NCBI GenBank assembly: GCA_036346395.1
Contig: CM070609.1
Coordinates: 25,045,223 to 25,109,222 of the forward strand
Direction of reading: 5' to 3'
Source of the DNA: Hsuehochloa calcarea
Lineage: Eukaryota; Streptophyta; Magnoliopsida; Poales; Poaceae
DNA length: 64,000 bases
In this document: in pieces, positions 11,201 to 21,654 of the stretch
Layout: each line of letters begins with the position of its first letter
Numbering within the stretch: the first letter of the stretch is position 1
Program-made: the position numbers and the translations under genes
Notes under the pieces: model-generated
What the model saw: only the letters and a program-made list of their open reading frames with translations
What the model was told of the DNA's origin: nothing
The model's database searches: none

Positions 11201-14200
11201 TTCTCTTGGTACTTCGCTTATTGCTTGAAGTCCAAGAAGCGATCATGGTGTCACGCTCTAGTGCAGAGGCGAGCTCGAGCACTTGTCGCTACAACATCGA
11301 GATCATTTGGCTTCGATGGCTCTTGGTGATCTTGGTGTCCTTTGTGACAATCCTACCCTCTCTTTTGTGACAATACAAGTGCCATTCAAATTGCCAATGA
11401 TCCGGTCAAGCATGGGCTGACAAAACACATTGGTGTTGATGCATCCTTCACGCGATCTCATTGTCGTGATTGACCATCACCCTCAAGTATATTCCTCGAG
11501 CTCCAAGTTGCAGATTTCTTCACTAAAGCTCAGACTAGAGAACATCATCGACTTCATCTACTCAAACTCAGTGCATCAGATCCTCCTGATCCACCTTGAG
11601 TTTGAAGGGGGGTGTTAAGAGTATTGTATATTCTACATTTCTCTCTCTTAGCCCATGTGGCCCTTGTAGCCCATGAGGCCCATGTATCTTCTATATATAT
11701 CTTCTTCATCAATGAATAACATGAAAAGTTGTGAATAGCAAACCCTAGCTTTCATTATTTTAACAAGAAGAAGTATATATGAGATTTGATGGAACAATCC
11801 ATGAAATATATGGAATAAATGGACAAAAAAATACCATTCAGGGGAGAGTGTTTCTGAAGGACTGCGATGAAAAATGCTCCACTGTTTTGGTCATGAGGAA
11901 CAATTCTCATGCAACGATGCAGTGGGAAATTTGAATGCTCTGTACAGATGGAAGTTGAATCTGACATTTTATCAGAGCCACTTGGAACTTCGCCAGACTC
12001 ACAATCAACTTCGCTTGTCTCTTCAGTACTGGGATTGCCACCATTATTGCTGCCAGCAGTTGCTATCTTTGTTTCTTGTTCTCCCACTACCATGTCTGCT
12101 GAATCCTTCATGTCTGCATCAACTACATCTGTGTTGACGTCAACACTGCTGCCCACCATATGGCTATTTGTGGTGCCTTTACCTGAGGGAAACATGCTTG
12201 GTGATATCACATTCTTCCTGTAGCGAGGGACATCTTCATGAGTGCCAAACCAAGACCCTCTATCCCGCACCTGTAGAATCATTGAGGGGAGCAGAATAAA
12301 ATATTCATCACCTTGAATTATCAAATTTAAAGAGGCCCCCCAAGGATAGAATAATTGTGGGACAGAATACCAAAACCAAAAGAGTAGAATGAAAGCAAAT
12401 TCTAGCTTCAAAAAATAATTGCAAATGGTCAAACTGAAACATCGGTTGTTTCTCCAGTTGTCTTGGCACAAGTGTGTCATAAATTGAAAGGAATTATTCT
12501 TCTTAGTAGAATATTTACAAATTTGGCACATCTTCCCTCTCATCCTGACTTATGTCACATGTAAAAACCTACTATCACAAACAAAAGGAAAACATTCAAC
12601 AAAACAGTAAAGCAGAAAATGTTTGAGATATAGTAGTGTACTGCTACATGCAAATTCAAGTTCACACTCCACTTTATCCAGTGAACACTAAGCTTTGGTT
12701 AATGTCAGTACTCAGTACACAAGGTGCCTGATTAGACCATGCAATAAAAGGTCCACCATGTTATCAGCAAGACGTGACCAACATGTACCACCAGTCCAGC
12801 ACATTACAGTGCATTCTGTGCTGAATGACTTGGAAGAGGTTCTCTCTCGTGATCTTACGTGACCTGCTTGCATTAGTCTCCAAAAAGAATAGCAAGTTCT
12901 AGGTTCACAGGAAGCCACAACTAATTATGAAAAACAAACACCCGGGGGTATTACAAGTTTACAACCAAGAAAATATGCATGATTTAGTGACATGTACACT
13001 AACCTTCCAGGTGCTAAGTCCAGGACGGCGGATCAATTCAGGTAGCTCATTAGAAACATCAAGAAGTTCAACAGAATTTCCACATCTCCGTAGAATCTAT
13101 TTAGTTATGAAAAATACAGTCAATGTTACAAAAAAGCACAAGACATGAAAAACAAGAACTATACGAGAAACTAGAAAAGCAATATGCTGAAAATGAGCAT
13201 GTCTTGCTGGTCAAATCTCAATACACTTCTCTGATAATGCACTTGCCATGCACTGAACACCATTTCAGGATTAAATCAAACTATGAAAATACAACAAAAA
13301 GAAACATAAAGAAGATTTCACCAAATCAAACATTAGTACATCAAATATCAGAGGGAAGGAACGAGAGTACAGTTAAAATCAAGCAACAAAAAATACCTCA
13401 GAAACAACAGCTTCATTTTCAACAGGATTCATTGAACATGTTGAGTAAACCATCCGTCCACCCACTTTAAGCAAAGCAATGCCTGAAGAAGCAATAAAAA
13501 TATAAGCCATTGAGGTAACAAATCATTAACAGTACAACTAACATATCATTTAGTGCTAACTTCTATAACACATGATTGATTACGAAAGAATCCAAACCAG
13601 ATGCACATATATTGATACTGTATGTATCTGAAATGAAGTTATAAGAATGTGAACAAGCTCCTAAGAAGTAAACTATCTTATTGATCGTATGATCAAATAC
13701 TCAAATTCATGAAACATGTAATGGCATGCCAGAGCTATGAGGACCTGATTGGCTGATTCATAATCAAATATAGATGACATTAGTCAATTGTGCAAGGAGA
13801 CAACACCGCAAAGGTGACATCAGAATGCTTAAATACATTTCAAGAATTAAGATTATAACATAGTGAACCAACTTAACATTCCAATAAAACACATAATGGT
13901 CAAAGTATATTTTAATCCTTACCGCGCATAGCAATTTCCACTTGGAGACGATGAAGTCCATTTCCCATACCAGCATTCCTGAGTAGCCAATTCAGTTGGT
14001 AAGGAACTAAGAAAGAAAATGACAGCAGCAACGAGGCTAAACGATTCAGTATTTACCACTTTCTCCACATATCAGGAGCCTTACGGACAGTCCCATCACC
14101 ACTACAAGGCACATCACACAGTACACGATCAAATTCCAACCTCTGCAGTTTGGACTCATCCATACGTGATTCTGAACAGAACTTTGCAAGATTACAGCCA

Positions 14201-17200
14201 GGAAAGTTTTGGGCTTCATGATTTGTCACTATCAGGTTGGCTGTGCACATTCTTTTTGTCTGATGAATGAGAAGATTGCATCTTTGCGCATCAACATCAT
14301 TAGCTACCACCTGAGGAAGTGCAAAGTAAGAAAATATATGATAATAATAAATAACTATAGCTGCATCAGTTATATATAATAGACAGTGAAATGCACCATG
14401 GCATTTGGAAGCAGTCCAGGCTTTGTTGATTGGTGGATCATCTCAAGTAACTGGAAAGTTTTAGATCCTGGAGCAGCGCACACTGCATAAGATCATAAAA
14501 TCCAACAGATTATAGTATTGGATAAGTCTTTCTCTCAAAATAAAAACTGAATACTGTAACCAAATACTGCCTTTCCTTTAAGCTCGAGTTCCACACAAAT
14601 AAGTTTAAGCCAAAGCCAAAAAAGAAAAGGCTGGGCTTAAATGAGAAATTATGCTGCCATATGAACATATGGTTGTAACCACAAGTGGTGGATGTTCTTT
14701 CTCTCTTTTTTTGACTTGTTATTGATGCTTATAAAAACCATGTTCTACAACTTCTAAACCTTTTTTACCATTGTGCAAGCTATTTCATTGCACATTTAGG
14801 CTGCAGATATTACAAACAGGATTATGGAAGTAGCCAAAGTTAGCTCAAATAGTCAGTTCAAGAGACAGATGGCCAGTTACATAAACTGCATAACATGTGA
14901 AACAATGGATAAACATACTGTCAAGAATATGATGGTCAGGTTGCACATTCAGAAACAAAGGTGGGACCTGCAAAAACAATATATGTCATTGAAACAAATA
15001 ATTCCCCAAGAAATGTAAGGCGTCACAGATAAACAATATAGCACATCTTTGATATAAATATAAGGCACCCACCATGCTGACAGCCTCTTGCCTAGTTATG
15101 TTGCCGACTTCATTCTCTTGCTTCAAGAATTCATGAAAACTGGAGTGAAACAATAGATGTTGAATTAACAACTATATCTCACAAGAATATTAAATATGAC
15201 TGCTCCGATGTTGCAATGGCAGCAAATTGTTATGCGTACCAATGGTTTCAGCAATTTTATTATCCAAAGAAGGCGAAAAGGCAAATGAGCTCTCCATTGG
15301 CTTTCATAATATGGCTTTGTTTATTTGCACATGGATATGCAGCCAAAGCATCAGCTAATCTAAGGCGCCACAATTACTCTATAAAATTATTTTCAGTTGG
15401 CACCCTCAAAACTCTTATGAGAAACTTCAACAAGAAAATATTAACAGTGAATGTAACAAGCTCTCCATTGGCTTTCATAATATGGCTTTGTTTATTTGCA
15501 CATGGATATGCAGCCAAAGCATCAGCTAATCTAAGGCGCCACAATTACTCTATAAAATTATTTTCAGTTGGCACCCTCAAAACTCTTATGAGAAACTTCA
15601 ACAAGAAAATATTAACAGTGAATGTAGTATGAAATATGAAATAAAAGACCCCAAATAAGTATTTGAGAAGTTTCAGTGAACCACTGAGGGTATAACAAAG
15701 AATTCAAGGAAAATCATTGATCCCGACAGCAGTAAGCTGGTTGAAAAATGATTCCTGACAAAAAAAATCTGAAATGCAGTAAATAAAATTCAAAGTTTTG
15801 GATTTTATTATATTTTATTATACAGCATTTAAGGGGATATCATGTTCCCAATAAAGCATGGATTCATCACTTTATGTCTTTATGAGAAAGGAAATTCTAA
15901 GTTTAACTAGATTTTTTTGTGCATCAAACATCAGTTTAGCAAGCTCCTAAAAATAATCATCCTATACTGCACATTGTTGACAAGCTTCTCTCAAAATAAA
16001 CAACATGCAAGATCTATTTACCTCTCAAGTGCCTGGTTTCTCCTCAGTTGCATTCGAGAAAAGTTCAAATGCCATGCAAGATTGCCAGGGTACCAAGGCA
16101 AAGGACGAATAGCATCTTCTTCATGCTCATCACTAACCTGCCCATGACAAAGGATTAAAAAATAGAAAATGTCAAGGGCATAACTTAAATTTATGCACGA
16201 ATTTTAGAAGCAACCTCAGTCTCCAACGACTTCCTGAAGTCATTTTCTAATTGTGAGCAAATATCTTGAAAAAACTGACAGCTGAAAAGGCAAGAAAGAA
16301 TTTAGCTTACTAGAATAGAATAGTCAAACCCAAATATAAAAATTAAGTTATCTGCAATGATACCAGATATAAAAAGGTTAAAAAAAGGTATTGGTAAAAA
16401 TACCAAGCCATTTTGTACAATTAATTTTTGCTCTAACTATTAGGTCAGTTGTTTATATTCACGCAAGATACACACAGAATAAAATGTCTGGTGAACCATA
16501 GCAAGTGAACAGCACAGCAGGCAAACCGGAATAGAGACCATGTTATCCTTTGCTAAAACAGATAAAGTATATAGCAGCATGGGGCTCAAGTTCAAAATTG
16601 CATCAAACAAAACATTATCTTTATCAATTCAGAACAACAATGGGCAAATAATATGCTTACAAACAGGAAAAATAACACTGATTGAAAGAATATATGAAAT
16701 TTTGATCCTCTTGAAAAAACAAACGAAGCTTGACCCCCGATAAATAGTACTTGTTTGGAGAAGAGAGGCAAATCAACCTATATTTCTCAAGAGGCTAGGG
16801 CCATAAGTATAATTTTCACAGTTAACAGGCCATAGATGATCTTTCACCCAGAACAAAAACACGTCAGATTGGTAACTCACTAACTTGGTGATGTCAACAA
16901 AAATTGCAAGCTGTTGGTCGTCTCTAGTAATAGCAAACTACCATATCCAATTCTCAGGACTCATGATGTGGTTTTCCTTCAAATACAGATACTGCTACAC
17001 CGCAATAATCAAGAGCGTGGCATATTGGTTCATATAAGCCAATTGCTTTGTCATTCAATTTAGTCAAACCAATTGAATAAGCAATTATTGCACCAAACAT
17101 GTTGATGCCATTGATGTTTCAGAGAAAGAAGCATTACCTTGCATTAATCCTAAAGGTAGCTGGCAATGGCTTCCGGAGCATACTCACGAAATCATACCAC

Positions 17201-17856
17201 TCTTCCTCGGGAACAATGCGCTGCTCCTGTAAGACATACACATGCATAGACATTCAAATGTCAATAGGGGTTATCAATGCTACATGGGGGATTTGAGGAT
17301 TTACCATTCTTAAAAACTGAGCTATAAGCAATCACAACAGAAACACAGGTAGTGCAACCCAGCAAGGGTGCTATTAGCATAAGGTAACTCTGCAGAACAA
17401 TATTCAATACTGAAATCGATTAATATAGCTGCGAATTACAAAATAATAACTTCTATCAACACATCCCTCACCACCACATCGACAAATTATCACATTCTAA
17501 AACGAAATCTACATGAAGAGAGATCCCATACGATCAAAGCTAGCACCTAGACACCGCCCAGGGCTAGCTCACCTCGGTTTTACTATCATCAAAAGTTAAA
17601 TCACGCCAAAAATGTAAAAAGTAAAAACAGTAAGAAGCTACGAATCATCTGAACCAAGCAGCTGCACCTTGTAGTAGTCCTCGAAGGCCGGGTTCTCGGT
17701 GGCAAACGGCTGCCAGGACGGGTTTCCCTCGCGGCCCTCGCCGCCTTCGCCGGCGGAGGTGGCGGGAGGGCGCTGGGGGTTGTGCTTCCAGACGTTCTCG
17801 CGCCCCTGCTTGAAGTGGCGGCGCTGCGTGCGACCGCGCTTCCTGCCACCTCCCAT
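5272..17856 (-). CDS. NSUN2/TRM4-type RNA cytosine-C5 methyltransferase, 15 exons, 878 aa
   Basis: Exons on the minus strand: 17856-17668, 17226-17138, 16281-16215, 16137-16022, 15139-15073, 14967-14919, 14482-14397, 14310-14057, 13978-13923, 13482-13397, 13096-13004, 12270-11835, 6491-5968, 5869-5641, 5567-5272. All junctions are GT-AG and phases agree, giving 2637 nt with no internal stop. The start MGGGRKRGRTQRRHFKQ is typical of plant TRM4/NSUN2 proteins. Visible motifs are the SAM-binding ILDMCAAPGSKT (about 190-201), NDVD (225-228), DVPCSGDG with Cys290, and the catalytic YSTCSMNPVENEA with Cys340. In this family one Cys attacks C6 of cytosine and the other releases the product. The acidic, Ser-rich stretch at about 410-500 is presumably a linker before a PUA-like C-terminal half. 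The family methylates tRNA and mRNA to m5C, mainly in the nucleus. Intron 12 is swollen by a copia element but keeps both splice sites. Confidence 0.93.
6536..6688 (+). repeat. 5' LTR of the intronic copia element
   Basis: 153 bp, TGTTAAGAGTATTG to ATTATTTTAACA, matching the 3' LTR base for base by eye. It contains CTATATATATC as a probable TATA region. It begins directly after the target duplication AGAAG. Confidence 0.95.
6689..6700 (+). other. Primer-binding site (initiator tRNA-Met)
   Basis: TGGTATCAGAGC immediately follows the 5' LTR. It is the usual copia site complementary to the 3' end of initiator tRNA-Met, used to prime minus-strand cDNA. Confidence 0.9.
6701..7505 (+). repeat. GC-rich repetitive leader of the copia element
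   Basis: The untranslated leader between the primer site and gag holds imperfect repeats of CGCCGCTGAGCATCTCCATC, of CCAGTCTTCACCGCCCG and of GACGACGCCGC(C/T)CGTC (about 6770-7210). Frames on both strands are shadows of these repeats. No independent gene is seen. Confidence 0.7.
7506..8411 (+). CDS. gag: copia Gag (capsid/nucleocapsid) open frame
   Basis: The frame from ATG 7506 gives about 301 aa. It starts MAKSDSMFGG, has a copia Gag (UBN2/retrotran_gag type) body with LDGLNYRAWAFSVKTTLRGY, and has a CCHC zinc knuckle CSHCKRTGHHVDKCF near its end. The copia Gag packages element RNA in virus-like particles. I prefer ATG 7506 to the upstream non-ATG extension because the Gag family similarity starts here. 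The reading frame is lost after about 8370, so Gag is not fused in frame to protease as in an intact copia polyprotein. Confidence 0.85.
   Translation: MAKSDSMFGGSSSLVFTDIKLDGLNYRAWAFSVKTTLRGYGLASHLTDDPPDPKTVDAECLKAWHKEDDRVMTGIVLSVDVSLRMSLEYHTSAKQMWTYFEKRYVQSSGALRFTLLKNIHSLQQQPDQSVEEYYNAFTHITGPLESMTPKAAVACQSCAAKDEYAQQTLMYQFVMGLRSEFEPVRTQLLNYPTPPTLTAALSSLIAEETRLHSLMPVSGSSPHAVLSLSQRSGSTRATPTGVLVCSHCKRTGHHVDKCFKLHPDQLIAYRARQPFDRRRGAPTGPSRALIGRSIATHPHLL
8412..11600 (+). pseudogene. pol: copia pol remnant: protease, integrase, RT, RNase H with frameshifts
   Basis: The protease site WILDSGASFHVTS lies at about 8470. A frame change follows near 8520, then the GAG_pre-integrase segment KWHHRLGHL (about 8905) and CTGCKLGKQ (about 9005). 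The integrase core is broken repeatedly between 9100 and 9700. Reverse transcriptase is recognisable from CKWVYKIKNKSDGSVERYKA (about 10220), then QMDVKNAFLHSDL, YGLKQAPRAWF and the catalytic LLLYVDDMLITGDD (about 10660), most of it in one long frame at 10373-11167. RNase H after 11167 is shifted again. All domains are present in order, but at least six frame changes make it non-functional as read. Confidence 0.88.
11604..11612 (+). other. Polypurine tract of the copia element
   Basis: GAAGGGGGG lies immediately upstream of the 3' LTR. It is the standard plus-strand primer site for LTR-element reverse transcription. Confidence 0.85.
11613..11765 (+). repeat. 3' LTR of the intronic copia element
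   Basis: 153 bp, identical by eye to the 5' LTR, followed by the target duplication AGAAG at 11766-11770. Confidence 0.95.
14919..14967 (-). other. 49-nt microexon 6 of the methyltransferase
   Basis: This short exon is bounded by TTTTTGCAG and GTATG on the minus strand and encodes VPPLFLNVQPDHHILD plus the first base of the next Met codon. It supplies the first beta strand of the SAM-binding fold, joined to CAAPGSKT in exon 7. Its length (3n+1) is required to keep exons 5 and 7 in frame, and it is easily missed by gene finders. Confidence 0.88.
15288..15627. repeat. Perfect 171-bp tandem duplication in intron 4 of the methyltransferase gene
   Basis: Copy one (15288-15458) and copy two (15459-15627) appear identical base for base apart from the terminal trinucleotide, so the duplication is recent. 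Because 171 is divisible by three, a plus-strand frame runs through both copies as a repeated 57-residue block. That frame is antisense to a spliced intron and has no family resemblance, so it is not called as a gene. Confidence 0.85.
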
Positions 17857-18100
17857 CTCTCCCTCTAGCGAACGCGCTGCAGCTGCTGCTTCGGCCTCTC
17901 TCAGCGGCGGCGCGGAGGAAGGTGAGGGAGGTGAGGGGGTTGAGCGCCTGCGGTCGCCGGTGGGGTTTAGGAGTGGCGGCGATGGAGGTGGCAGGAGAGG
18001 TGAAGAAGGAGGTCGTGGGTACTGGGGGAAGTTAGGCGGGCTCCGGTTGGGCCCGTTGCAGATCGGAAACGCGCAAAGTGAGTAACTTATGGGCTGAAAT
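17857..18100 (-). promoter_or_regulatory. 5' UTR and proximal promoter of the methyltransferase gene
   Basis: GC-rich sequence directly upstream of the minus-strand ATG (17856). Two TGGGCY 'site II' type motifs are visible, at about 18048-18053 (inside a GGGCCC palindrome) and 18090-18095. Such motifs are common in promoters of plant housekeeping and translation-related genes, and no TATA box is obvious. The assignment rests on position and these motifs only. Confidence 0.45.
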
Positions 18101-19020
18101 TTCACACCAGTGGACTCATGGCCTTCTAAGTTACATGTTCAGTTGGCTGGCCCCCCAACATGACACTAAGGTACTAATTACATGGAACAAAATTGTCAGA
18201 TTTTTCTCAATTTTTTCACTCTTGATATCAAACAAAATTGAAATTGAAATTGAAATTATGTTATTAAAAAATTAAATTTAAATTTTACACATAGTTAGAG
18301 TAAATTGAGAAGTAAATCTATAATTTATTTGAGAAATTTTCATGTTGATTAGTGTCCAAAATTGTATGTGTGCACCACGAATGGTGATTGCATAGCATAT
18401 GTTGCCCATAATTATAGGGCACATTTACATGTAGAGTCTGGAAATCCTTTTCCATTTTTTCAAAAAGTTACGTAACCATTCATTTGTAATGCAAATATTG
18501 CAAGAGGGATAAAAATTTAGGAAATTTTTAATGATCTATATAGCTTCTTATAGCTTCACATATTGGCCAAATCAAACCCACTTAACAAGTTGAATAGTTT
18601 GCAATTGTTGCCTTGGGCCAAGCTCGCGGCTGGCAGCCTAAGTTGCCCACTTCACTCCCTACTACTCTTACCGCCCGGTCTTTTACCTCGCACTCGGCTC
18701 CTGGCGCTCTACTATGATGCGTGCACCACAGTGCCGACTAGCTCACTGATAATCCATGCTCACGTCTAAAGGCGGATCCAAAGAAGGCTAACCCTACTCA
18801 AATTTTACTTTTTAGTGGAGTAGTCTAGTACTTGATCGTTTATGCATCGCTTAGCCTAACAAAAATGCCCTGACAAACCACTAATATCCCTGCCCATTTT
18901 TTTGACCTAGTCCGCCCCAGCTCACGTCCCCTCTGCAAGCTGCGCTTCCTCACCGCTGGCCACTTTCTCGGCGGAGTTGCTAGCACATGCAGCATCGTGG
19001 CGTCGTGTTCCTTGTCCTCC
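18101..19020. other. Intergenic spacer, no gene seen
   Basis: Mostly AT-rich, with a short GAAATT-type microsatellite near 18238. Plus-strand frames at 18078-18275 and 18563-18769 show no recognisable domain. AAAGGCGGATCCAAAG at about 18769 resembles a hAT-type terminus, but no partner end is seen. Confidence 0.35.
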
Positions 19021-19039
19021 CACTACCAGAGACGGCTTC

Positions 19040-19345
19040 TTTGCTGAGTGTCTCAGACTTTACCGAGTTCTTTTTATCGGGCACTCGGCAAAGAGGCTAT
19101 TTGCCGAGTACCAGATAGAAAGAACTCGGCAAACATCTGGCACTCGGCAAAGAGATGGTTTGCCGATGGCCGAGCACTCGGTAAACAATTACACTCGGCA
19201 AAGATCAGGTTTGCCGAGTGTCGGGCACTCGGCAAACCGCCGTTAACGGCCGGCAGCCGCCGTTAACCCTTTGCCGAGTGTCTTCTCCTGACACTCGGCA
19301 AAGAGGCTCCTTTGCCGAGTGGCATTTTTTGACACTCGGCAAACT
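19040..19345. repeat. Left subterminal array of TTTGCCGAGTG / CACTCGGCAAA
   Basis: At least ten copies of the 11-mer TTTGCCGAGTG and its complement occur in 300 bp, many as facing pairs around a short spacer. In CACTA elements such subterminal repeats bind the TNPA-type protein. The rightmost copies belong to the left arm of the large palindrome. Confidence 0.85.
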
Positions 19346-20345
19346 ATATTTTTTTCCCACTTTTGACCTCCAAACTTTTTCTGCAGTCCTCATACAATAC
19401 CTGATACTCTATGTTCCAATGTGGCATATTTCTCGGACTTTTTCTATATTTCTTTAATTTATTTCAATTAATTGAATTTTCTTGGATAATTCAAATTATA
19501 ACTGCTAGTCATTCGAATAATGAAAAAAAAATAAATGGAAAAATGATATTCATGTTATTTAGTATAGTGTGAGGCCGTAACCAGGAACAGACCACCAATT
19601 TCGAACATCTTGTTCACGAAACATGACCACGAACTTGCGGTCGAGTTATTTTTAAATTGTATAAAAAGCAAACGAAGTCCGAAAATCATGAAACTTGTCA
19701 AGATGTCATGCTATCATATGTGGAGGCTGTGATAAAAATTTGAGAAGGTTTCGCGCAAGTTGTCACGTACGATGCTTGCAAACCTTAGAAAAACAGAAGA
19801 ATACGTGACAACTTCTTCGGAGATTCTTCGGTTTGCAAGCATCCTACGTGACAACTTGTGCGAAACCTTCTCAAATTTTTATCACAGTCTTCACATATGA
19901 TATCATGACATCTTGACAAGTTTCATGATTTTCGGACTTCGTTTGCTTTTTATACAATTTAAAAACAACTCGACCGCAAGTTCGTGGTCATGTTTCGTGA
20001 ACAAGATGTTCGAAATTGGTGGTTTGTTCCTGGTTACGGCCTCACATTATACTAAATAACATGAATATCATTTTTCCATTCATGTTTTTTTTCATTATTC
20101 GAATGACTAGCAGTTATAATTTGAATTATCCAAGAAAATTCAATTAATTGAAATAAATTCAAGAAATATAGAACAAGTCCGAGAAATATGCCACATTGGA
20201 ACATGGAGTACCAGGTATTGTATGAAGACTGCAGAAAAAGTTTGGAGGTCAAAAGTGAAAAAAAATATGGTTTGCCGAGTGTCAAAAAATAACACTCGGC
20301 AAAGGAGCCTCTTTGCCGAGTGTCAGGAGAAGACACTCGGCAAAG
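19269..20345. repeat. 1077-bp palindrome: 516-bp inverted arms around a 45-bp loop
   Basis: The left arm is 19269-19784, the spacer 19785-19829 and the right arm 19830-20345. Read outward from the centre, GCTTGCAAACC faces GGTTTGCAAGC, and both outer ends are CTTTGCCGAGTGTCTTCTCC. Intermediate landmarks match throughout: GACCTCCAAACTTTTTCTGC, GTTCCAATGTGGCATATTTC, and the AAATTGGTGG/CCACCAATTT pair. Only scattered substitutions are visible and the arms are equal in length. The arms include TTTGCCGAGTG repeats, so the unit arose by inverted duplication of the element's own 5' end. A transcript would form a very long hairpin. Confidence 0.9.
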
Positions 20346-21654
20346 AATTTTAATTTTTTTCTTCAAAAAAAACCCTCTTTGCCGAAAGTGCGGATCGGGG
20401 CACTCGGCAAAGGGGATTTAACCCACGGCGCCAAACCCCCCACACACGCACACACGCACACCGCGCCACGCCATCATGGCCATCGCTCGCTCAGCCAGCG
20501 CCGCGCCCGCGCATGCCGCTCTCCGCTCCGCCACCGCCAGCACGCCGCTCCCGCCACAGCGCTTGACAGGCCGCTTCTCACCACAAGGCCACACTGGAGG
20601 AGGAGGAGAAAGACAGGAGGAGGAGGAGAGGAGGAAGAAGGAGGAAGAGAAGGAGGAGGATGAAGAAGGAGGAAGGAGGAAGGAGGAGGAGGAGGAGGAG
20701 GCGCCCCGGCCCCCGTTGCCACGTCCCCGACGCTTCCCCAGCCGTCGCCTTGTCCACCGGCGCCTGCCCCTTCACCACCGCCGCCCTACGACGCCCACTA
20801 GGTATGCCATACCGCCGTCGTCGTCGTAGTATTACTAGTAGTTGCGGTAGTAGTAGTGGTAGAGTAGCAGTGGTGGTAGTCTAAGTAGTCGTAGGAGTGG
20901 TTGTGACATTGTTATATATATGTGGTTGGATATAATCTTGTGCATGTCGGCCATCGTGCGCTCATATATATGTGCATGTCGGCCATCGTGCCGTTGGTTT
21001 TCTTGCGAGTTTTGGAAACCTCACCGTGCGAGGAGGTCTTCAAAATTTTGTATTGACAGTTTATGTTTCTTTTTGCGAGAAGAGCCACGGGGCGGCGCCG
21101 AGTACCTCGGCGACCCGATCGCCTTCCTCGCCATTGCTGGTCTGCTGCGCACCGCGCCGCCTCGCCATTTGCACCGACCCGCCACGGCCCGCTTAGCTTT
21201 GACTCCACCGCCACCCTAGGTATAACCCCTCTTTCCGTATCATGATCGTAGATCACGTAACCCAGTTAGGCGTCTCCCGTTCGAAAGAGATACGGTTGGA
21301 AATATGCAGATATTTCCATATCTAAAACCGTATCTATTTCGAATTGTCCACGTTTTTTGGACAGCCCGCGGATGCGTAGGTGGGGTTAGTTTCCATGGTC
21401 TGCTCCGATCCGAGACAGAGTTTCGGCATCATCTCCCTGTTGTTCTCCGGATACACACTCTCCCTGGTAGGACGTGTATTTGGAGAACAATGAGGTGCCT
21501 TCTTGAAATTCATCTTGAATAGGAGTAGAGCATGAAACTAACCTCATCTACGGATCCTCGCGTGGATTAGGACCTATCCTCACCTATTAGATAGTAGGAA
21601 CGTCGTGTAGATGCAATTGATGTTTATATTACTCGCCGCTATATATGTTAGAGG
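20346..21654 (+). other. CACTA leader region upstream of the transposase gene
   Basis: After two more TTTGCCGA-type repeats (20380-20416) comes GC-rich, then purine-rich (GGA)n sequence, with short frames that are low-complexity only. GATACGGTT (about 21291) and AACCGTATC (about 21325) form a small inverted repeat. Several GT-AG-like steps suggest a spliced leader, as is usual for CACTA transposase genes, but I cannot define exons. Confidence 0.4.

Larger units (their letters stand above)
6536..11765 (+). mobile_element. Complete Ty1-copia LTR retrotransposon in intron 12 of the methyltransferase gene
   Basis: This 5230-bp element lies antisense to the host gene. LTRs at 6536-6688 and 11613-11765 (153 bp, TGTTA...TAACA) appear identical. 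The 5-bp target duplication AGAAG is at 6531-6535 and 11766-11770. A primer-binding site TGGTATCAGAGC follows the 5' LTR and a purine tract precedes the 3' LTR. The order gag, protease, integrase, reverse transcriptase, RNase H is that of copia. Identical LTRs indicate recent insertion, but the pol region carries many frameshifts, so the copy cannot encode its own polyprotein. Confidence 0.95.

Noticed and set aside
14483..15072. Apparent loss of the exon encoding the first SAM-binding strand of the methyltransferase
   Set aside because: At first no exon was found between 15073 and 14482. Re-reading the minus strand located a 49-nt exon at 14967-14919 with correct splice sites and phase, so the gene is not broken.
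15216..15632. 138-aa plus-strand frame with a repeated 57-residue block
   Set aside because: It is antisense to an intron and arises from a 171-bp tandem DNA duplication whose length is a multiple of three. There is no family similarity.
20474..20884. Pro- or Glu-rich frames on both strands
   Set aside because: They come from a (GGA)n purine-rich tract and GC-rich sequence in the CACTA leader. No domain is present.
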